Shown: positions 16,074 to 26,565, counted from the stretch's first letter. The stretch is DNA of 64,000 bases from Aedoeadaptatus coli (GCF_900343085.1 NZ_OPYI01000004.1:83795-147794), one strand, 5' to 3'. Numbers and translations: made by a program. Notes: generated from the letters alone by a model not told the origin.

Positions 16074-17675
16074 CTACTGATGGTAGACGGTCATGTCCCG
16101 AGTAAGGAGATAGAGGATGACATTGCTCGCTACAAAGATGATCGTGAGAAGGGCGGCGTAGAGAAGGGGCGCCTTGGTCATGACGCCGACGCCGATTAAG
16201 ATCACGGCGCAGCTCACAAGAAGGCTTCCCAGGCCGGAGAAGAGGGATTGCTTCGTGTTTTTCGCCAGCTCTTGGGGATTGGTCCAATTGTAATTGGCGA
16301 ATTTCCAATCGAAAAACAGGGAGATGCCGTTGATTAACAGGGCGTAGGCCAAGGGACCCAGGAGATAAAAGGGCAGATAGGCCGTATCCGGGCGCAGATT
16401 AACGATGACGAGAAGCCAAGTGATCACATAGGCCGGGACGATCAGGCTTGCGGCCATAAAAAGCTTCCCGAGAAAGACCGACTGCCCTTTTAAAGGCAAG
16501 GTGTAGGTGTTGTAGGCGCTGATGCCCTCCATGGAAAAGCCGAAACCGGAAAGATTCATCATGCCGGCGAGGCCGGTGAGAATTAAAAACAGGGCGGCGT
16601 CGGCGGAGACGAAGGACTGGCTTTTTAAAAAGTCGAGAAACATTTCTTTCACGGCGGGCACGAAGAGAATGGCCGCGAGGATCACGGGAAGCACCGTGCC
16701 GAAGAAGGTGTTGAAGGCCACGGCGCTGTTGGAGAAAAAGAGCTGCCGTTCTTTTCGAATGATGGCGGCGTATTTTCTGCGCACCTTGTAGTCGCCCTTT
16801 TTCACCGCCTTCGCCGTGCCGCGGGGGGCCAAGCTTTCGCCGATGGTATAAAAGTTTTTCGCCGTGTAGTTGAGAAAGGCCCAATACACGAGTCCCGTCA
16901 CGAGAAGAAAGACGAGGATGAGCCAGAGATGGTGATTCAGGGCGAAAGAAACGGGGCGAGCCGCAGCGGGGAGACGGTTGTAAAAGCCCAAGAGGACGAC
17001 GAGGTCTTTAAAGTCGCGGGCCAGCTCCGTGTAAAAGCCCACCATAAAGGCGACGAAGAGGAGAAAGCCGAAAAAGCTCTTCACGCCCTTTGACAATTGA
17101 AGGCGGCTTCCGCCTTTTGCCGAGAAAATGCGCAGAAAACACCCCAAACATTCGCCCAATTGATTGGCGCAGAAAAATACGACGAGGACGAGAATGGCCT
17201 TGATCAACGAGCCCGTGGCCACGTAAGTAAGAACCATGGATGGCAGAGTAAAGGCCAAGACCAAGGGCAGACTGAACACGGCAGGGCCCGTGTTTTTCGA
17301 AATAAGGATGAGCCGCGTATCCACGGGCAGGCTCCACAAGGTGGATTGATCGAAGTCGTTGAAGTAGATGTTACGAATTTGAATGAAGGCGATGATCAGG
17401 CTGGCGAGAAAAAATACCAGGGCCATCATATCCATGGCGGAAAGAATCCCGGCTTCCGTCAAGACCTCCGCCACGGAGAAGCTGCCGGCGGCACCTTTTT
17501 TCGGATCCAGAATCGCCATGGAGGCGAAAAGGGGCAAGAGCCCGCCGATCCAAAAGTAGCCCCAAAGGGAGAGGAGGTAGATAAAAATGCCGAAGCCTTT
17601 TTTCTTTTTTCCTTGGGTAAATTGATTGAAGGTGCGCTTCCTTTCCAGCCGATTTAAAAGCTTAAGCTTGTTCAT
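16074..17675 (-). CDS. ABC-2-like exporter permease, large form
   Basis: This 533-residue protein has about twelve hydrophobic segments and no ATPase motifs. Its ATP-binding partner is encoded just upstream with a 14-base overlap. The charged N-terminus (KLKLLNRLERKRTFNQ) leads into a first helix near residue 30, and two halves of six helices are separated by a basic cytoplasmic loop (AKAVKKGDYKVRRKYAAIIRKERQ, about 290-315, cut here to its key part). This resembles large ABC-2 permeases of clostridia of unknown substrate. The DNA sequence shows no peptide-export or resistance signature, so cargo remains unknown. Confidence 0.75.
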   Translation of the reverse strand: MNKLKLLNRLERKRTFNQFTQGKKKKGFGIFIYLLSLWGYFWIGGLLPLFASMAILDPKKGAAGSFSVAEVLTEAGILSAMDMMALVFFLASLIIAFIQIRNIYFNDFDQSTLWSLPVDTRLILISKNTGPAVFSLPLVLAFTLPSMVLTYVATGSLIKAILVLVVFFCANQLGECLGCFLRIFSAKGGSRLQLSKGVKSFFGFLLFVAFMVGFYTELARDFKDLVVLLGFYNRLPAAARPVSFALNHHLWLILVFLLVTGLVYWAFLNYTAKNFYTIGESLAPRGTAKAVKKGDYKVRRKYAAIIRKERQLFFSNSAVAFNTFFGTVLPVILAAILFVPAVKEMFLDFLKSQSFVSADAALFLILTGLAGMMNLSGFGFSMEGISAYNTYTLPLKGQSVFLGKLFMAASLIVPAYVITWLLVIVNLRPDTAYLPFYLLGPLAYALLINGISLFFDWKFANYNWTNPQELAKNTKQSLFSGLGSLLVSCAVILIGVGVMTKAPLLYAALLTIIFVASNVILYLLTRDMTVYHQ

Positions 17676-18384
17676 GGTCCTGCATCCTTTCCATGAACAG
17701 ATCCTCTAAGCTGCCTTTTTGAAGCACTTCTTCCGTGGGCCCGAAGAAGACGAGATGGCCCTCGCGAATAATGGCTACCTTGTTGCACAGCTTTTCCGCC
17801 ACCTCCAAGACGTGGGTGGAGAAGAGAATCGTCGTGGATTTTTCAGCCGCCATTTTCTTAAACGTCTCTCGAATGGATTTCGTGGCCATGGGATCCAGAC
17901 CCACGAAGGGCTCGTCAAGAACGATGAGCTTGGGGTCGTGGATCAAAGCGGCGATGAGGGCAAGCTTTTGCTGCATGCCGTGGCTGTAATTGTCGATGCT
18001 CTCGCCTAAGCGGTCGCGAATGGCGAAAAGATCCGCGTAGTATTCGATGCGGTCTCGGCGTGTTTCGTAATTCAGCTCAAAAATATCGGCGATGAAATTT
18101 AAGTATTCGATGCCCCGCATAAATTTATAAAGCTCCGGATTGTCCGGCACGTAGCTGTAAAGTTTTTTAGCCTCGAGAGGTTCCTTTTCGATGTCGTGGC
18201 CGCCGATGAGAATCTTTCCGCCGTCGAAAGGGATGAGCCCCAGGGCGGATTTTATGGTGGTGGTTTTTCCGGCGCCGTTGGATCCGATAAAGGCGCAAAT
18301 GTCGCCGGGATCCAATTCAAAACTCACGTCGTGAAGAATTTGTTTCTTGCCGTAGTATTTAATTAAATTCTGAATTTGAAGCAT
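17662..18384 (-). CDS. ABC exporter ATP-binding protein
   Basis: The 240-residue single ATPase domain starts at ATG 18384 with AAAGGAGG upstream; the in-frame extension to 18408 covers that ribosome site. Walker A is GSNGAGKTTT (about 38-47), the signature is NYSHGMQQKLAL (a YSHGM variant of LSGGQ, typical of DrrA/CcmA-type exporters), Walker B is LIVLDEPFVGLDP, and the H-loop is FSTHVLE. It energises the permease encoded next (17675-16074). No accessory membrane fusion or regulator gene is adjacent. Confidence 0.9.
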   Translation of the reverse strand: MLQIQNLIKYYGKKQILHDVSFELDPGDICAFIGSNGAGKTTTIKSALGLIPFDGGKILIGGHDIEKEPLEAKKLYSYVPDNPELYKFMRGIEYLNFIADIFELNYETRRDRIEYYADLFAIRDRLGESIDNYSHGMQQKLALIAALIHDPKLIVLDEPFVGLDPMATKSIRETFKKMAAEKSTTILFSTHVLEVAEKLCNKVAIIREGHLVFFGPTEEVLQKGSLEDLFMERMQDHEQA

Positions 18385-18420
18385 AGAACCTCCTTTAATT
18401 GCGAACAATTTTCCATTATT

Positions 18421-18449
18421 AGAATATAGTACGGGGCGCGGGATTGCAA
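18421..18449 (-). promoter_or_regulatory. Promoter for the ABC exporter operon
   Basis: On the minus strand TTGCAA (18444-18449) and TATTCT (18421-18426) are 17 bases apart, 37 bases upstream of the ATG at 18384. Confidence 0.65.
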
Positions 18450-18491
18450 GAAAAGAGGGGAGGCGGGCGGTGATTTTATCGACAAAATTTG

Positions 18492-18500
18492 TGTTATAAT
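18492..18500 (+). promoter_or_regulatory. Extended -10 promoter for tdk
   Basis: TGT precedes a perfect TATAAT (18495-18500), 20 bases upstream of the tdk ATG. No convincing -35. Confidence 0.55.
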
Positions 18501-18520
18501 TTTCTTTTAAGGAGGAAGAA

Positions 18521-19108
18521 ATGCATCAGTACAGGGGACGATTAATTTTGCACACGGGAAGCATGTTTTCGGGAAAGACGTCGAGCTTGGAGCGGGAAGT
18601 GAAGCGCTTTCGCATCGCCGGCTACAACACGCTGGTCTTAAAGCCCACGCTGGATACCCGCTTCATCCACTCCGCCATTACGAGCCACGACAACACGTCG
18701 CTTGAAGCCGTGGTGGTGGAAGACATCGCCGGTGTGCTGGAGGCGGCGGCGGAGCACAGGGCCGACGTGGTAGCCATCGACGAAGTACAGTTTTTAGGCG
18801 GCGCGACCGATGAAATTCTCTCGGCCTTCGATACCCTTCTAGACGAGGGAAAGACCGTGGTCTGCGCGGGCCTCGACATGGATTACGAAGCCCATCCCTT
18901 TGAAATCGTAAAAGAAATTATGGCCGTGGCCGATTACGTGGAAAAGCACCACGCCGTCTGCGCCCACTGCGGCAGCGACGCCTGGGTGAGCCACCGCACG
19001 TCGGGCGAAGGGGGCCGGGTAGTCATCGGCGCCACGGAAAGTTACGAACCGCTATGCCGCGCCTGTTTTAAGCGGATACAAAATCGCGGCGAAAGGGGGA
19101 GAAAATGA
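18521..19108 (+). CDS. tdk: Thymidine kinase (type II)
   Basis: The 195-residue enzyme phosphorylates thymidine (and deoxyuridine) with ATP in the salvage route. P-loop is GSMFSGKTSSL (13-23), the Walker B-like DEVQFL is near residue 87, and the lid zinc site uses CAHCG (about 147-151) and CRAC (about 182-185). Length is normal for bacterial type II TK. ATG 18521 follows AAGGAGGAAG. The stop overlaps the psuK start (ATGA), so tdk-psuK-psuG form a nucleoside-salvage operon. Confidence 0.96.
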   Translation: MHQYRGRLILHTGSMFSGKTSSLEREVKRFRIAGYNTLVLKPTLDTRFIHSAITSHDNTSLEAVVVEDIAGVLEAAAEHRADVVAIDEVQFLGGATDEILSAFDTLLDEGKTVVCAGLDMDYEAHPFEIVKEIMAVADYVEKHHAVCAHCGSDAWVSHRTSGEGGRVVIGATESYEPLCRACFKRIQNRGERGRK

Positions 19109-20011
19109 GTGAGAAAAAAGTTGCGGTCTTCGGCGGCTGCAATGTGGATATTAGCGGAAGGCCCTACGAGCATTTGGATCTTTACGATTCCAATCCCGGC
19201 GCCGTGGAATTAAGTCCCGGCGGCGTGGGACGAAACATTGCCGCCACCATCGCCCGCTTGGGTATCGAGACGGCGCTCATCACGGCCTTCGGCGACGACG
19301 ACAAGAAGGCCATGATCCTGGCCCGCGCGCCGGAAAAATTATCCTTCGACGAGGCCTTCACCTTCGAAGGAGCCTCTACGGGAAGCTATTTGGTGCTCTT
19401 GGATGAGGCGGGGGAAATGCACGCGGCGGTAAACGACATGGCGGTCATGGAAGAGCTGACGCCCGAAAAAATAAAGGCGCGACAGGAAGTGGCCGAGGCG
19501 GCGGATTTCGTCGTGGTGGATGCCAATTTGCGTCAGGACACCTTGGCGGAGATTTTCTCCTGGAAGATCAAGGCCGTGGTAGACGGGGTAAGCGCCGTGA
19601 AGGTAAAAAAAGTTGCCCCTTTTCTTAATCGGATTCATGTGTTAAAATGTAACATTCTGGAAGCGCAGGTGTTGAGCGGCCGGGGAAGCGACGATGTCGC
19701 CACCCAGGGCGCCGCTTTACGAAGCATGGGCGTGGAGTATGTGGTGATTACGGCGGGAGCCGACGGAGCCTACTTGTTTAAAGACGAGGAGGTGCTCCAC
19801 TACACCACGAGCCCCATGACCATTCGGGGAGCCACCGGCGCCGGGGATGCCTTTTGCGCCATGTTGACGGCAGAGATGGCGAAGGGTAAAACGATTGACC
19901 ATGCCGTCGTCGGCGCCATGGCCGCATCACGCATGGTGCTGAAGAGCGATCAAAGTGAACTTCCTTTCTTTGATGCAAAAGAATGGGAAAAAGAGAAAAA
20001 GGAGATTCATT

Positions 20012-20025
<14 letters not shown>
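19105..20025 (+). CDS. psuK: Pseudouridine kinase (PfkB family)
   Basis: This 306-residue ribokinase-fold kinase likely phosphorylates pseudouridine to pseudouridine 5'-phosphate. PfkB landmarks are GGCNVDISG at the N-terminus, SPGGVGRNIAATIARLG (PfkB signature 1, near 30-46) and the catalytic ATGAGDAFCAML (signature 2, near 246-257). The substrate is inferred from pairing with psuG, which overlaps its 3' end by 14 bases. Start ATG 19105 overlaps the tdk stop. Confidence 0.9.
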
Positions 20026-20941
<916 letters not shown>

Positions 20942-20950
20942 AACGAAATT

Positions 20951-20973
20951 GCCCGCAGCCTGCGGGCTTTTTT
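20951..20973 (+). terminator. Terminator after psuG
   Basis: Stem GCCCGCA/TGCGGGC with a three-base loop and six T. Confidence 0.85.
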
Positions 20974-20987
20974 ATTGGGCAAATCTA

Positions 20988-21053
20988 TTGACCGAGGCGA
21001 GAGCGGCGTTTATAATACGATTACTGTTTAGTAAATTAAGATTAAAGTTTAGT
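20988..21053 (+). promoter_or_regulatory. Promoter and candidate operator of the HTH-cupin/pot operon
   Basis: TTGACC (20988-20993) and a perfect TATAAT (21011-21016) are 17 bases apart, the strongest-looking promoter in this part. Downstream, GTTTAGT occurs twice as a direct repeat (21026-21032 and 21047-21053), 21 bases apart, about two helical turns. The repeats are in the initial transcribed region, a likely binding site for the HTH-cupin protein; this is inference. Confidence 0.7.
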
Positions 21054-21060
21054 GGTGATT

Positions 21061-21600
21061 ATGAGCATCGGACAAAAAATTCGTCGCCTGAGACAAGTGC
21101 AGCAGCTTACCCAAGAGGAGTTGGCTCAACGAAGCGAGCTCACCAAGGGATTTATTTCCCAGGTAGAGCGGGATCTCACCAGTCCTTCTGTGGCGACATT
21201 TATGGACATATTGGAAGCATTGGGCGTCTCGCCGGAGGCTTTTTTCAAGGACGAGAATGAAACGCAAATCGTCTTTTCCGAAGAAGACGCCTTTACCTTT
21301 GACGACGAGGTTGCGGGCTACGGCGTGGATTACATCGTGCCCAACGCCCAGAAAAACGCCATGGAGCCCACCTTGTGGCGCATCGCGCCCATGGGTTCGT
21401 CGAAAGTTCTCGGCCCTTTTGAGGGCGAATTTTTCGCCTACGTCCTCTCCGGACGATTGGATTTCTGCCGAGGCGACGATGTGTTTTCCGTGGAAGAAAA
21501 AGATACGATTTACGCGCCGGGGGATGCGCCCTGTTTTTTCAGGAACCTTTCATCCGAGGAAGCGACGGTCCTTTGGGTGAGTAACCCGCCGAATTTTTAG
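21061..21600 (+). CDS. HTH-XRE/cupin transcriptional regulator of the pot operon (PuuR-like)
   Basis: The 179-residue protein has an N-terminal XRE helix-turn-helix (RRLRQVQQLTQEELAQRSEL, about residues 8-27, then GFISQVERDLTSPSV) and a C-terminal cupin domain (about 105-178) with APMGSSKVLGPFEGEFFAYV and YAPGDAPCFFRN. This architecture is that of PuuR and similar polyamine- or amino-acid-sensing regulators. The ATG at 21061 is preceded by GGTGATT, complementary to the 16S end. potA starts 13 bases downstream, so it probably controls its own operon in response to polyamine. The ligand is inference. Confidence 0.88.
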   Translation: MSIGQKIRRLRQVQQLTQEELAQRSELTKGFISQVERDLTSPSVATFMDILEALGVSPEAFFKDENETQIVFSEEDAFTFDDEVAGYGVDYIVPNAQKNAMEPTLWRIAPMGSSKVLGPFEGEFFAYVLSGRLDFCRGDDVFSVEEKDTIYAPGDAPCFFRNLSSEEATVLWVSNPPNF

Positions 21601-21613
21601 GAGGTGACAGGGG

Positions 21614-22648
21614 ATGCAATTAATTGAAATTAAGAACATGAAGAAATCTTTCGACGATACGCAGGTTTTGGACGGCATCGATTTAAGCGTGAGAGACGGA
21701 GAGTTTTTAACCCTTCTCGGGCCCAGCGGCTGCGGAAAGACCACGCTTTTGAGGATCATCGCGGGCTTCGAAACCCCCGACGAAGGGGAGCTTTTGTTTA
21801 ACGGTAAGGACATGCTCCGCATCAAGCATTACGAGCGGCCGGTGAACACGGTGTTTCAAAAATACGCCCTGTTTCCCCATTTAAACGTCTACGATAATGT
21901 GGCCTTCGGCTTAAAGCTGAAGAAATTGCCGAAGGCCACCATCGACAGCCGCGTGACGGAGATGCTGGAATTGGTGAATCTGCCCCACGTGGCCAAGCGA
22001 AACATTCAGTCCCTTTCCGGGGGCCAACAGCAGCGCATCGCCATCGCCCGGGCCCTGGTCAACGACCCGAAGATCCTCCTCTTGGACGAGCCCTTGGGCG
22101 CCCTGGACTTGAAGCTCAGAAAGCAGATGCAGTTTGAGCTGAAGCGGATTCAGGAGCAGGTGGGCATTACCTTTATCTACGTCACCCACGATCAGGAAGA
22201 GGCCCTGAGCATGAGCGACACGGTGGTGGTCATGCGAGACGGCGCCATTCAGCAGATCGGCACGCCTACGGACATTTACAACGAGCCGGAAAATGCCTTC
22301 GTGGCCAATTTTATCGGCGAGAGCAATATTATTCGGGGTCGCTTCGTAAAGGATAAATTGATTTCCTTTTACGGCAGGGAATTTCAGTGCGTGGATACGG
22401 GCTTCGGAGAAAATTCGCCGGTGCAAATCGTCATTCGGCCGGAGGATGTGGAACTGAAAGCCGGCCGCGATGATCTGCTTCAGGGCACGGTAACATCCAT
22501 CGTGTTTAAAGGCGTGCACTACGAAATGATTTTGGACGTCCACGGCGAGAAGTGGATGGTGCAGTCCACCGTGGCGCGGGAGCCCGGCGCGGTGGTGGGC
22601 ATTTACGTAGAACCGGATAATTTCCACGTCATGGAGGACGAGGCATGA
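21614..22648 (+). CDS. potA: Spermidine/putrescine ABC transporter ATPase
   Basis: This 344-residue ATPase drives polyamine import. Walker A is [11 protein letters not shown] (about 36-46), the signature is [16 protein letters not shown] (about 134-149), Walker B is [12 protein letters not shown], and the H-loop is [12 protein letters not shown]-terminal TOBE-type regulatory domain covers about residues 240-344. ATG 21614 has GGAGGTGACAGGGG upstream. The stop overlaps the potB start by 4 bases (ATGA), the usual potABCD arrangement. Confidence 0.95.
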   Translation: MQLIEIKNMKKSFDDTQVLDGIDLSVRDGEFLTLLGPSGCGKTTLLRIIAGFETPDEGELLFNGKDMLRIKHYERPVNTVFQKYALFPHLNVYDNVAFGLKLKKLPKATIDSRVTEMLELVNLPHVAKRNIQSLSGGQQQRIAIARALVNDPKILLLDEPLGALDLKLRKQMQFELKRIQEQVGITFIYVTHDQEEALSMSDTVVVMRDGAIQQIGTPTDIYNEPENAFVANFIGESNIIRGRFVKDKLISFYGREFQCVDTGFGENSPVQIVIRPEDVELKAGRDDLLQGTVTSIVFKGVHYEMILDVHGEKWMVQSTVAREPGAVVGIYVEPDNFHVMEDEA

Positions 22649-23478
22649 GGCGCTACGCATCGGCCTATATTTTCTGGGCCATTTTATTTATCGTCCTGCC
22701 CCTGATCTTGGTTTTAATCATGAGCTTTAACGGCGCGGGCACCATGAACATGGGGGAATACCGCTTTTCTACGGAGCAATTCGCCCGTTTCTTTCAGCCC
22801 CTTTACCTGCGGATTTTGTGGCGCTCTGTGGTCTTGGCCACTTTGTCCACGGCGGCCTGCCTCATGGTGGGCTATCCGGCGGCCTACGCCATATCGAGCA
22901 CCAAGCCCAAGACGAGTTCCATGTTGATTCTCCTCTTCGTCATTCCCATGTGGATGAATTTTCTCCTGAGGACCTACGCCTGGATCACCCTCCTCGGGCG
23001 AAACGGCGTCTTAAATAAAGCCTTTCACCTGATCGGCCTGGGCCCCTTCGACATGATGTACAATCAAGGCGCCATTTTAATGGGGATGATCTACAATTTC
23101 CTTCCCTTTATGGTGCTTCCCATTTACACGATTTTACAGAAAATGGACCGCTCCTATTTGGAAGCGGCGCAGGATTTGGGGGCGAGTCCGGCCACGGCCT
23201 TTTTGAAAGTCACCTTGCCCCTGTCTTTGCCGGGCATTTACAGCGGCATCTTAATGTGCTTTATTCCGGCTCTGTCCACCTTCGTCATTTCCTCCCTGCT
23301 CGGGGGAAACAAGTATTACTTGGTAGGCAATATTATCGAGCAGCAATTCAGGCTCACGGGCAATTGGGCCTTCGGCTCCGCCATCGCCGTGGTGCTTATC
23401 GTTATTTTGATCGTCATGTTATTTGTCTTCCGCCTCGTCGGCGAGAAGCGGCCGAAAGGAGGCAGCCGTGGGAAATAA
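22645..23478 (+). CDS. potB: Spermidine/putrescine ABC transporter permease PotB
   Basis: The 277-residue membrane protein has six hydrophobic segments. The ATPase-contact EAA loop is [20 protein letters not shown] near residues 172-191. It pairs with PotC to form the translocation channel for polyamines. The start overlaps potA, and the last 11 bases overlap the potC start. Confidence 0.93.
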   Translation: MRRYASAYIFWAILFIVLPLILVLIMSFNGAGTMNMGEYRFSTEQFARFFQPLYLRILWRSVVLATLSTAACLMVGYPAAYAISSTKPKTSSMLILLFVIPMWMNFLLRTYAWITLLGRNGVLNKAFHLIGLGPFDMMYNQGAILMGMIYNFLPFMVLPIYTILQKMDRSYLEAAQDLGASPATAFLKVTLPLSLPGIYSGILMCFIPALSTFVISSLLGGNKYYLVGNIIEQQFRLTGNWAFGSAIAVVLIVILIVMLFVFRLVGEKRPKGGSRGK

Positions 23479-24247
23479 AATCAGAAACGCCTATTTGGGT
23501 CTCATGCTTTTGTTTTTGTATCTGCCCATCGCCGTGCTCATCGTCTTCAGTTTCAACGACACGAAACTTCGCGGCGTGTGGGCGGGCTTTACCACCCATT
23601 GGTACACGGATCTGTTTTCCGATCCCATCATCTTAAAGAGCTTCTACACCACGGTCTTGGTGGCCGTCGTGGCCACGGTCATATCCACCGTGGTGGGCAC
23701 CCTTTCCGCCATCGGCATCCGCGCCTTTTCCAAGCGCAGCCAGGCCGTAATTTTAAACATCAACTACCTGCCCGTCTTAAACCCCGACATCGTCACCGCA
23801 GTGGCCCTTATGAGCCTCTTCGGCTTTTTGGCCATGGAGCAGGGCTTACTCACCATGATCCTGTCCCACATCGTCTTCTGCCTGCCCTATGTGATTCTCT
23901 CCGTCTTGCCGAAATTGGATCAGCTGGACAACAATATCGTGGAGGCGGCCTACGACTTAGGCGCCAAGACGCCGGAGGTGCTGCGCTACGTCATCGTGCC
24001 CCAAATCAAACCGGGCATCGCCACCGGCGCACTCATGGCCTTCACCCTGTCCATCGACGATTTCATTATTTCCTTTTTCACCACGGGCCAGGGCGTGAGC
24101 AATCTTTCCATCGCCCTGTACTCCATGGCGAAAACCGGGATCAATCCCTCCATGAACGCATTGTCCACCCTGCTCTTTGTGGCGGTGCTGGCCCTCTTGC
24201 TCCTCTTAAACAAGCGGGACATCGATCTGGTGGATTTCGAGGTGTAA
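23468..24247 (+). CDS. potC: Spermidine/putrescine ABC transporter permease PotC
   Basis: The 259-residue partner permease starts at GTG 23468, with AAAGGAGGC upstream inside the potB end. It has six membrane segments and an EAA loop VEAAYDLGAKTPEVLRYVIV near residues 158-177. The motif SIDDFIISFF (near 196-205) is characteristic of PotC/YdcV permeases. A further upstream reading in the same frame would overlap potB much longer and has no ribosome site. Confidence 0.93.
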   Translation: MGNKIRNAYLGLMLLFLYLPIAVLIVFSFNDTKLRGVWAGFTTHWYTDLFSDPIILKSFYTTVLVAVVATVISTVVGTLSAIGIRAFSKRSQAVILNINYLPVLNPDIVTAVALMSLFGFLAMEQGLLTMILSHIVFCLPYVILSVLPKLDQLDNNIVEAAYDLGAKTPEVLRYVIVPQIKPGIATGALMAFTLSIDDFIISFFTTGQGVSNLSIALYSMAKTGINPSMNALSTLLFVAVLALLLLLNKRDIDLVDFEV

Positions 24248-24248
24248 T

Positions 24249-25286
24249 ATGAAGCGATTATCTATTCTACTTTTAATTTCGATCCTGTTTCTTACGGCCT
24301 GCGGCAAGACGGGGGACAAGGAAGAAACCCTTCACGTCTACAACTGGGGCGATTACGTGGACATGGATACGATCCGCCAATTCGAAAAAGAAACGGGGAT
24401 CAAGGTCATCTACGACACCTTCGCCTCCAACGAAGACCTGTACGTGAAGCTGAAAAAATCCAACGATCCCTACGACGTCATCGTGCCCTCGGAATACATG
24501 ATCGAGCGCATGATTCGCGAAGACATGCTCCTGCCCCTGGACTACGATCAAATCCCCAATATGAAAAAGCTGGACAAGCGGATTCTGGACATGGATTACG
24601 ATCCCGGAAACAAATACAGCATGCCCTATTTCTGGGGCACACTGGGTATTGTGGTAAACACCGATTACGTGAAAGAGCCCATCGATTCCTGGAGCGCCTT
24701 GTGGGATAAAAAGTATAAAAACGAAATCATTATGTACAATTCCCAGCGGGATTCCATCGCCATTGCCCTGAAATATTTGGGCTATTCCATGAACAGCCGC
24801 TCCATGAAGGAGCTGGAAGAGGCGAAGGAAGCTTTAATCGCGCAAAAGCCCCTGGTCTACGCCTATCTGGCCGACGAAGGGCGGGATGTTATGAGTCAGG
24901 GCGACGCGTCTTTATCCGTCATGTACTCCGGGGATGCGGCCATGATGCGTCAAGAAAATAAATCCTTGGAATACATTATCCCGAAAGAGGGTACAAATAT
25001 ATGGTATGATTCCTTTGCTGTTCCGAAGCAATCGAAAAATCCGAAGGGAGCCATGGCTTTTATCAATTTCATGTCCCGGCCGGACATCGCCGCGAAAAAT
25101 GCGGAGCACAATGTGGGCTATGCCACGCCCATTCCCGAAGCCATCGGCCTGTTGCCTAAGGAACTCAGGGAAGATCCCGTGGCCTATCCGGATTTGGACA
25201 GCCTGCCTCCCTTGGAGGTGTATCGGGATCTACACGATTTTGTAGAAGTTTATGATAGAATATGGACGGAAGTCACGGCAAGGTAG
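24249..25286 (+). CDS. potD: Polyamine-binding lipoprotein PotD
   Basis: This 345-residue extracellular solute-binding lipoprotein has a signal peptide ending in the lipobox LTAC at residues 15-18 (Cys18). The mature part opens with TLHVYNWGDYVDMDTIRQFE, the PotD/PotF hallmark, and has YDVIVPSEYMIERMI and WGTLGIVVNTDYV. It captures spermidine or putrescine and delivers it to PotBC. ATG 24249 lies one base after the potC stop. A preference between the two polyamines cannot be read by eye. Confidence 0.94.
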   Translation: MKRLSILLLISILFLTACGKTGDKEETLHVYNWGDYVDMDTIRQFEKETGIKVIYDTFASNEDLYVKLKKSNDPYDVIVPSEYMIERMIREDMLLPLDYDQIPNMKKLDKRILDMDYDPGNKYSMPYFWGTLGIVVNTDYVKEPIDSWSALWDKKYKNEIIMYNSQRDSIAIALKYLGYSMNSRSMKELEEAKEALIAQKPLVYAYLADEGRDVMSQGDASLSVMYSGDAAMMRQENKSLEYIIPKEGTNIWYDSFAVPKQSKNPKGAMAFINFMSRPDIAAKNAEHNVGYATPIPEAIGLLPKELREDPVAYPDLDSLPPLEVYRDLHDFVEVYDRIWTEVTAR

Positions 25287-25317
25287 TAAGGCAATTATTG
25301 AAGGAGGACGAATCGAT

Positions 25318-26511
25318 TTGAAAACATACAATTACTTGATCGTAGGCGGTGGCATCGCCGGCGTCACGGCGGCCAAAGAGATTCGAAAACACGACAAGGA
25401 AGGAAGCATCCTTCTTTTGGGAGACGAGAAAGTACGTCCCTATTTTCGGATTCAACTCACGGCAATTTTAGGGGACGACGCCCCCGAAATTCCCTATTTA
25501 GATAAAGAAGGCTGGGAAGAAAAACTCGCCCTGGACGTGAAGCTCGGCGCCGAAGTCGTGGCCGTGGATTTCGATGCCATGACCGTTACCTTGGCCGGCG
25601 GCGAAAAAATTCAAGGGGAAAAAATCCTCTTGGCAAACGGCAGCCATTCCAGCGTGCCGCCCTTTAAAAATAATGCGTTAAAGGGCATCTTTACCCTGAG
25701 AAACTGGGCCGATCTCATGACCATTCAAAGCTATATTAACGGCTTTGAAGACACGAAACACATCGCCGTCATCGGCGGCGGTCTTCTCGGACTCGAAGCG
25801 GCAAACAGCCTGAAAAAAAGCGGCCACGTCGTCGCCATTATTAACCGCAGCGAATACCTGCTCTCCAAGCAATTGGACCGTGAGCTGGGCATGATGCTCA
25901 ACGAAGAAATGAAAGATTTGGGCTTTATGGTCTTTAACGAAAAAAACACCAAGGCCTTTATCGGCGAAGACGAAGTGCGTGGCATCGAATTCGACGACGC
26001 CACGGCGGCGGACTTCGACATGGTCCTGATCTCCGCCGGCGTGCGCCCCAACACGGAACTGTTTGAGGACACGGGCCTTGAAGTCAACAAAGGCGTCATC
26101 GTGGACAGCCACCTCATGACCAACAAGGCCAATGTATGGGCCGCAGGAGACGTGGCGGAAGTGGAAGGCCGCGTCATGGGTATTTGGCCCGCCTCCCGCG
26201 CCATGGGCAAAGTGGCCGGCGCCAACATGGCCGGCGGCGACGAAACCTACGAAAACCCGAAGGCCCACACGAAATTGGATTTAGACACGATCCAAATCTT
26301 CTCCGCGGGTATAATCGGCGAAGGCGACGTCTATTTCTACGACGACGGCGACATTCACCATCGCCTTTATGTACAAGACGGCAGAGTGACCGGCGCCGTT
26401 CTCTACGGCGACACGAGCACCATGAGCACCTACCGCAAACTGGTGGAAGCCCACGCGCCCATCGAAGAAGCTCTGGACGGAGCCTACCCCTTCAAATCGG
26501 AAAAAGAATAA
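25318..26511 (+). CDS. FAD/NAD(P)-dependent oxidoreductase, candidate NADH:rubredoxin reductase
   Basis: The 397-residue flavoprotein starts at TTG 25318 after AAGGAGGAC. FAD-binding GGGIAGVTAAKEIRK begins at residue 8, the NAD(P) Rossmann IAVIGGGLLGLEAANSL is at about 143-159, and the second FAD contact is VWAAGDVAE near residue 269. The overall size, lack of a redox-active CxxC, and the short C-terminal domain match the rubredoxin reductase / nitrite reductase large subunit-like group. It is 31 bases after potD and has no promoter of its own that I can see, but a polyamine link is not obvious. The rubredoxin at 2685-2864 is a possible partner, which is inference. Confidence 0.8.
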   Translation: MKTYNYLIVGGGIAGVTAAKEIRKHDKEGSILLLGDEKVRPYFRIQLTAILGDDAPEIPYLDKEGWEEKLALDVKLGAEVVAVDFDAMTVTLAGGEKIQGEKILLANGSHSSVPPFKNNALKGIFTLRNWADLMTIQSYINGFEDTKHIAVIGGGLLGLEAANSLKKSGHVVAIINRSEYLLSKQLDRELGMMLNEEMKDLGFMVFNEKNTKAFIGEDEVRGIEFDDATAADFDMVLISAGVRPNTELFEDTGLEVNKGVIVDSHLMTNKANVWAAGDVAEVEGRVMGIWPASRAMGKVAGANMAGGDETYENPKAHTKLDLDTIQIFSAGIIGEGDVYFYDDGDIHHRLYVQDGRVTGAVLYGDTSTMSTYRKLVEAHAPIEEALDGAYPFKSEKE

Positions 26512-26518
26512 AAAAAAT

Positions 26519-26560
26519 CCCCTTTCGGGGACTCAGCTCGGCGACGGCCGGGCTTTTTTC
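26519..26560 (+). terminator. Double-hairpin terminator after the flavoprotein gene
   Basis: Small hairpin CCCC/GGGG (26519-26530), then stem AGCTCGGC/GCCGGGCT with a four-base loop and six T. Confidence 0.8.
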
Positions 26561-26565
26561 TTTGA

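Noticed and set aside
21911..22660. 249-codon open frame antisense to potA
   Set aside because: Covers the PotA signature and Walker B on the other strand; the translation has no domain features.
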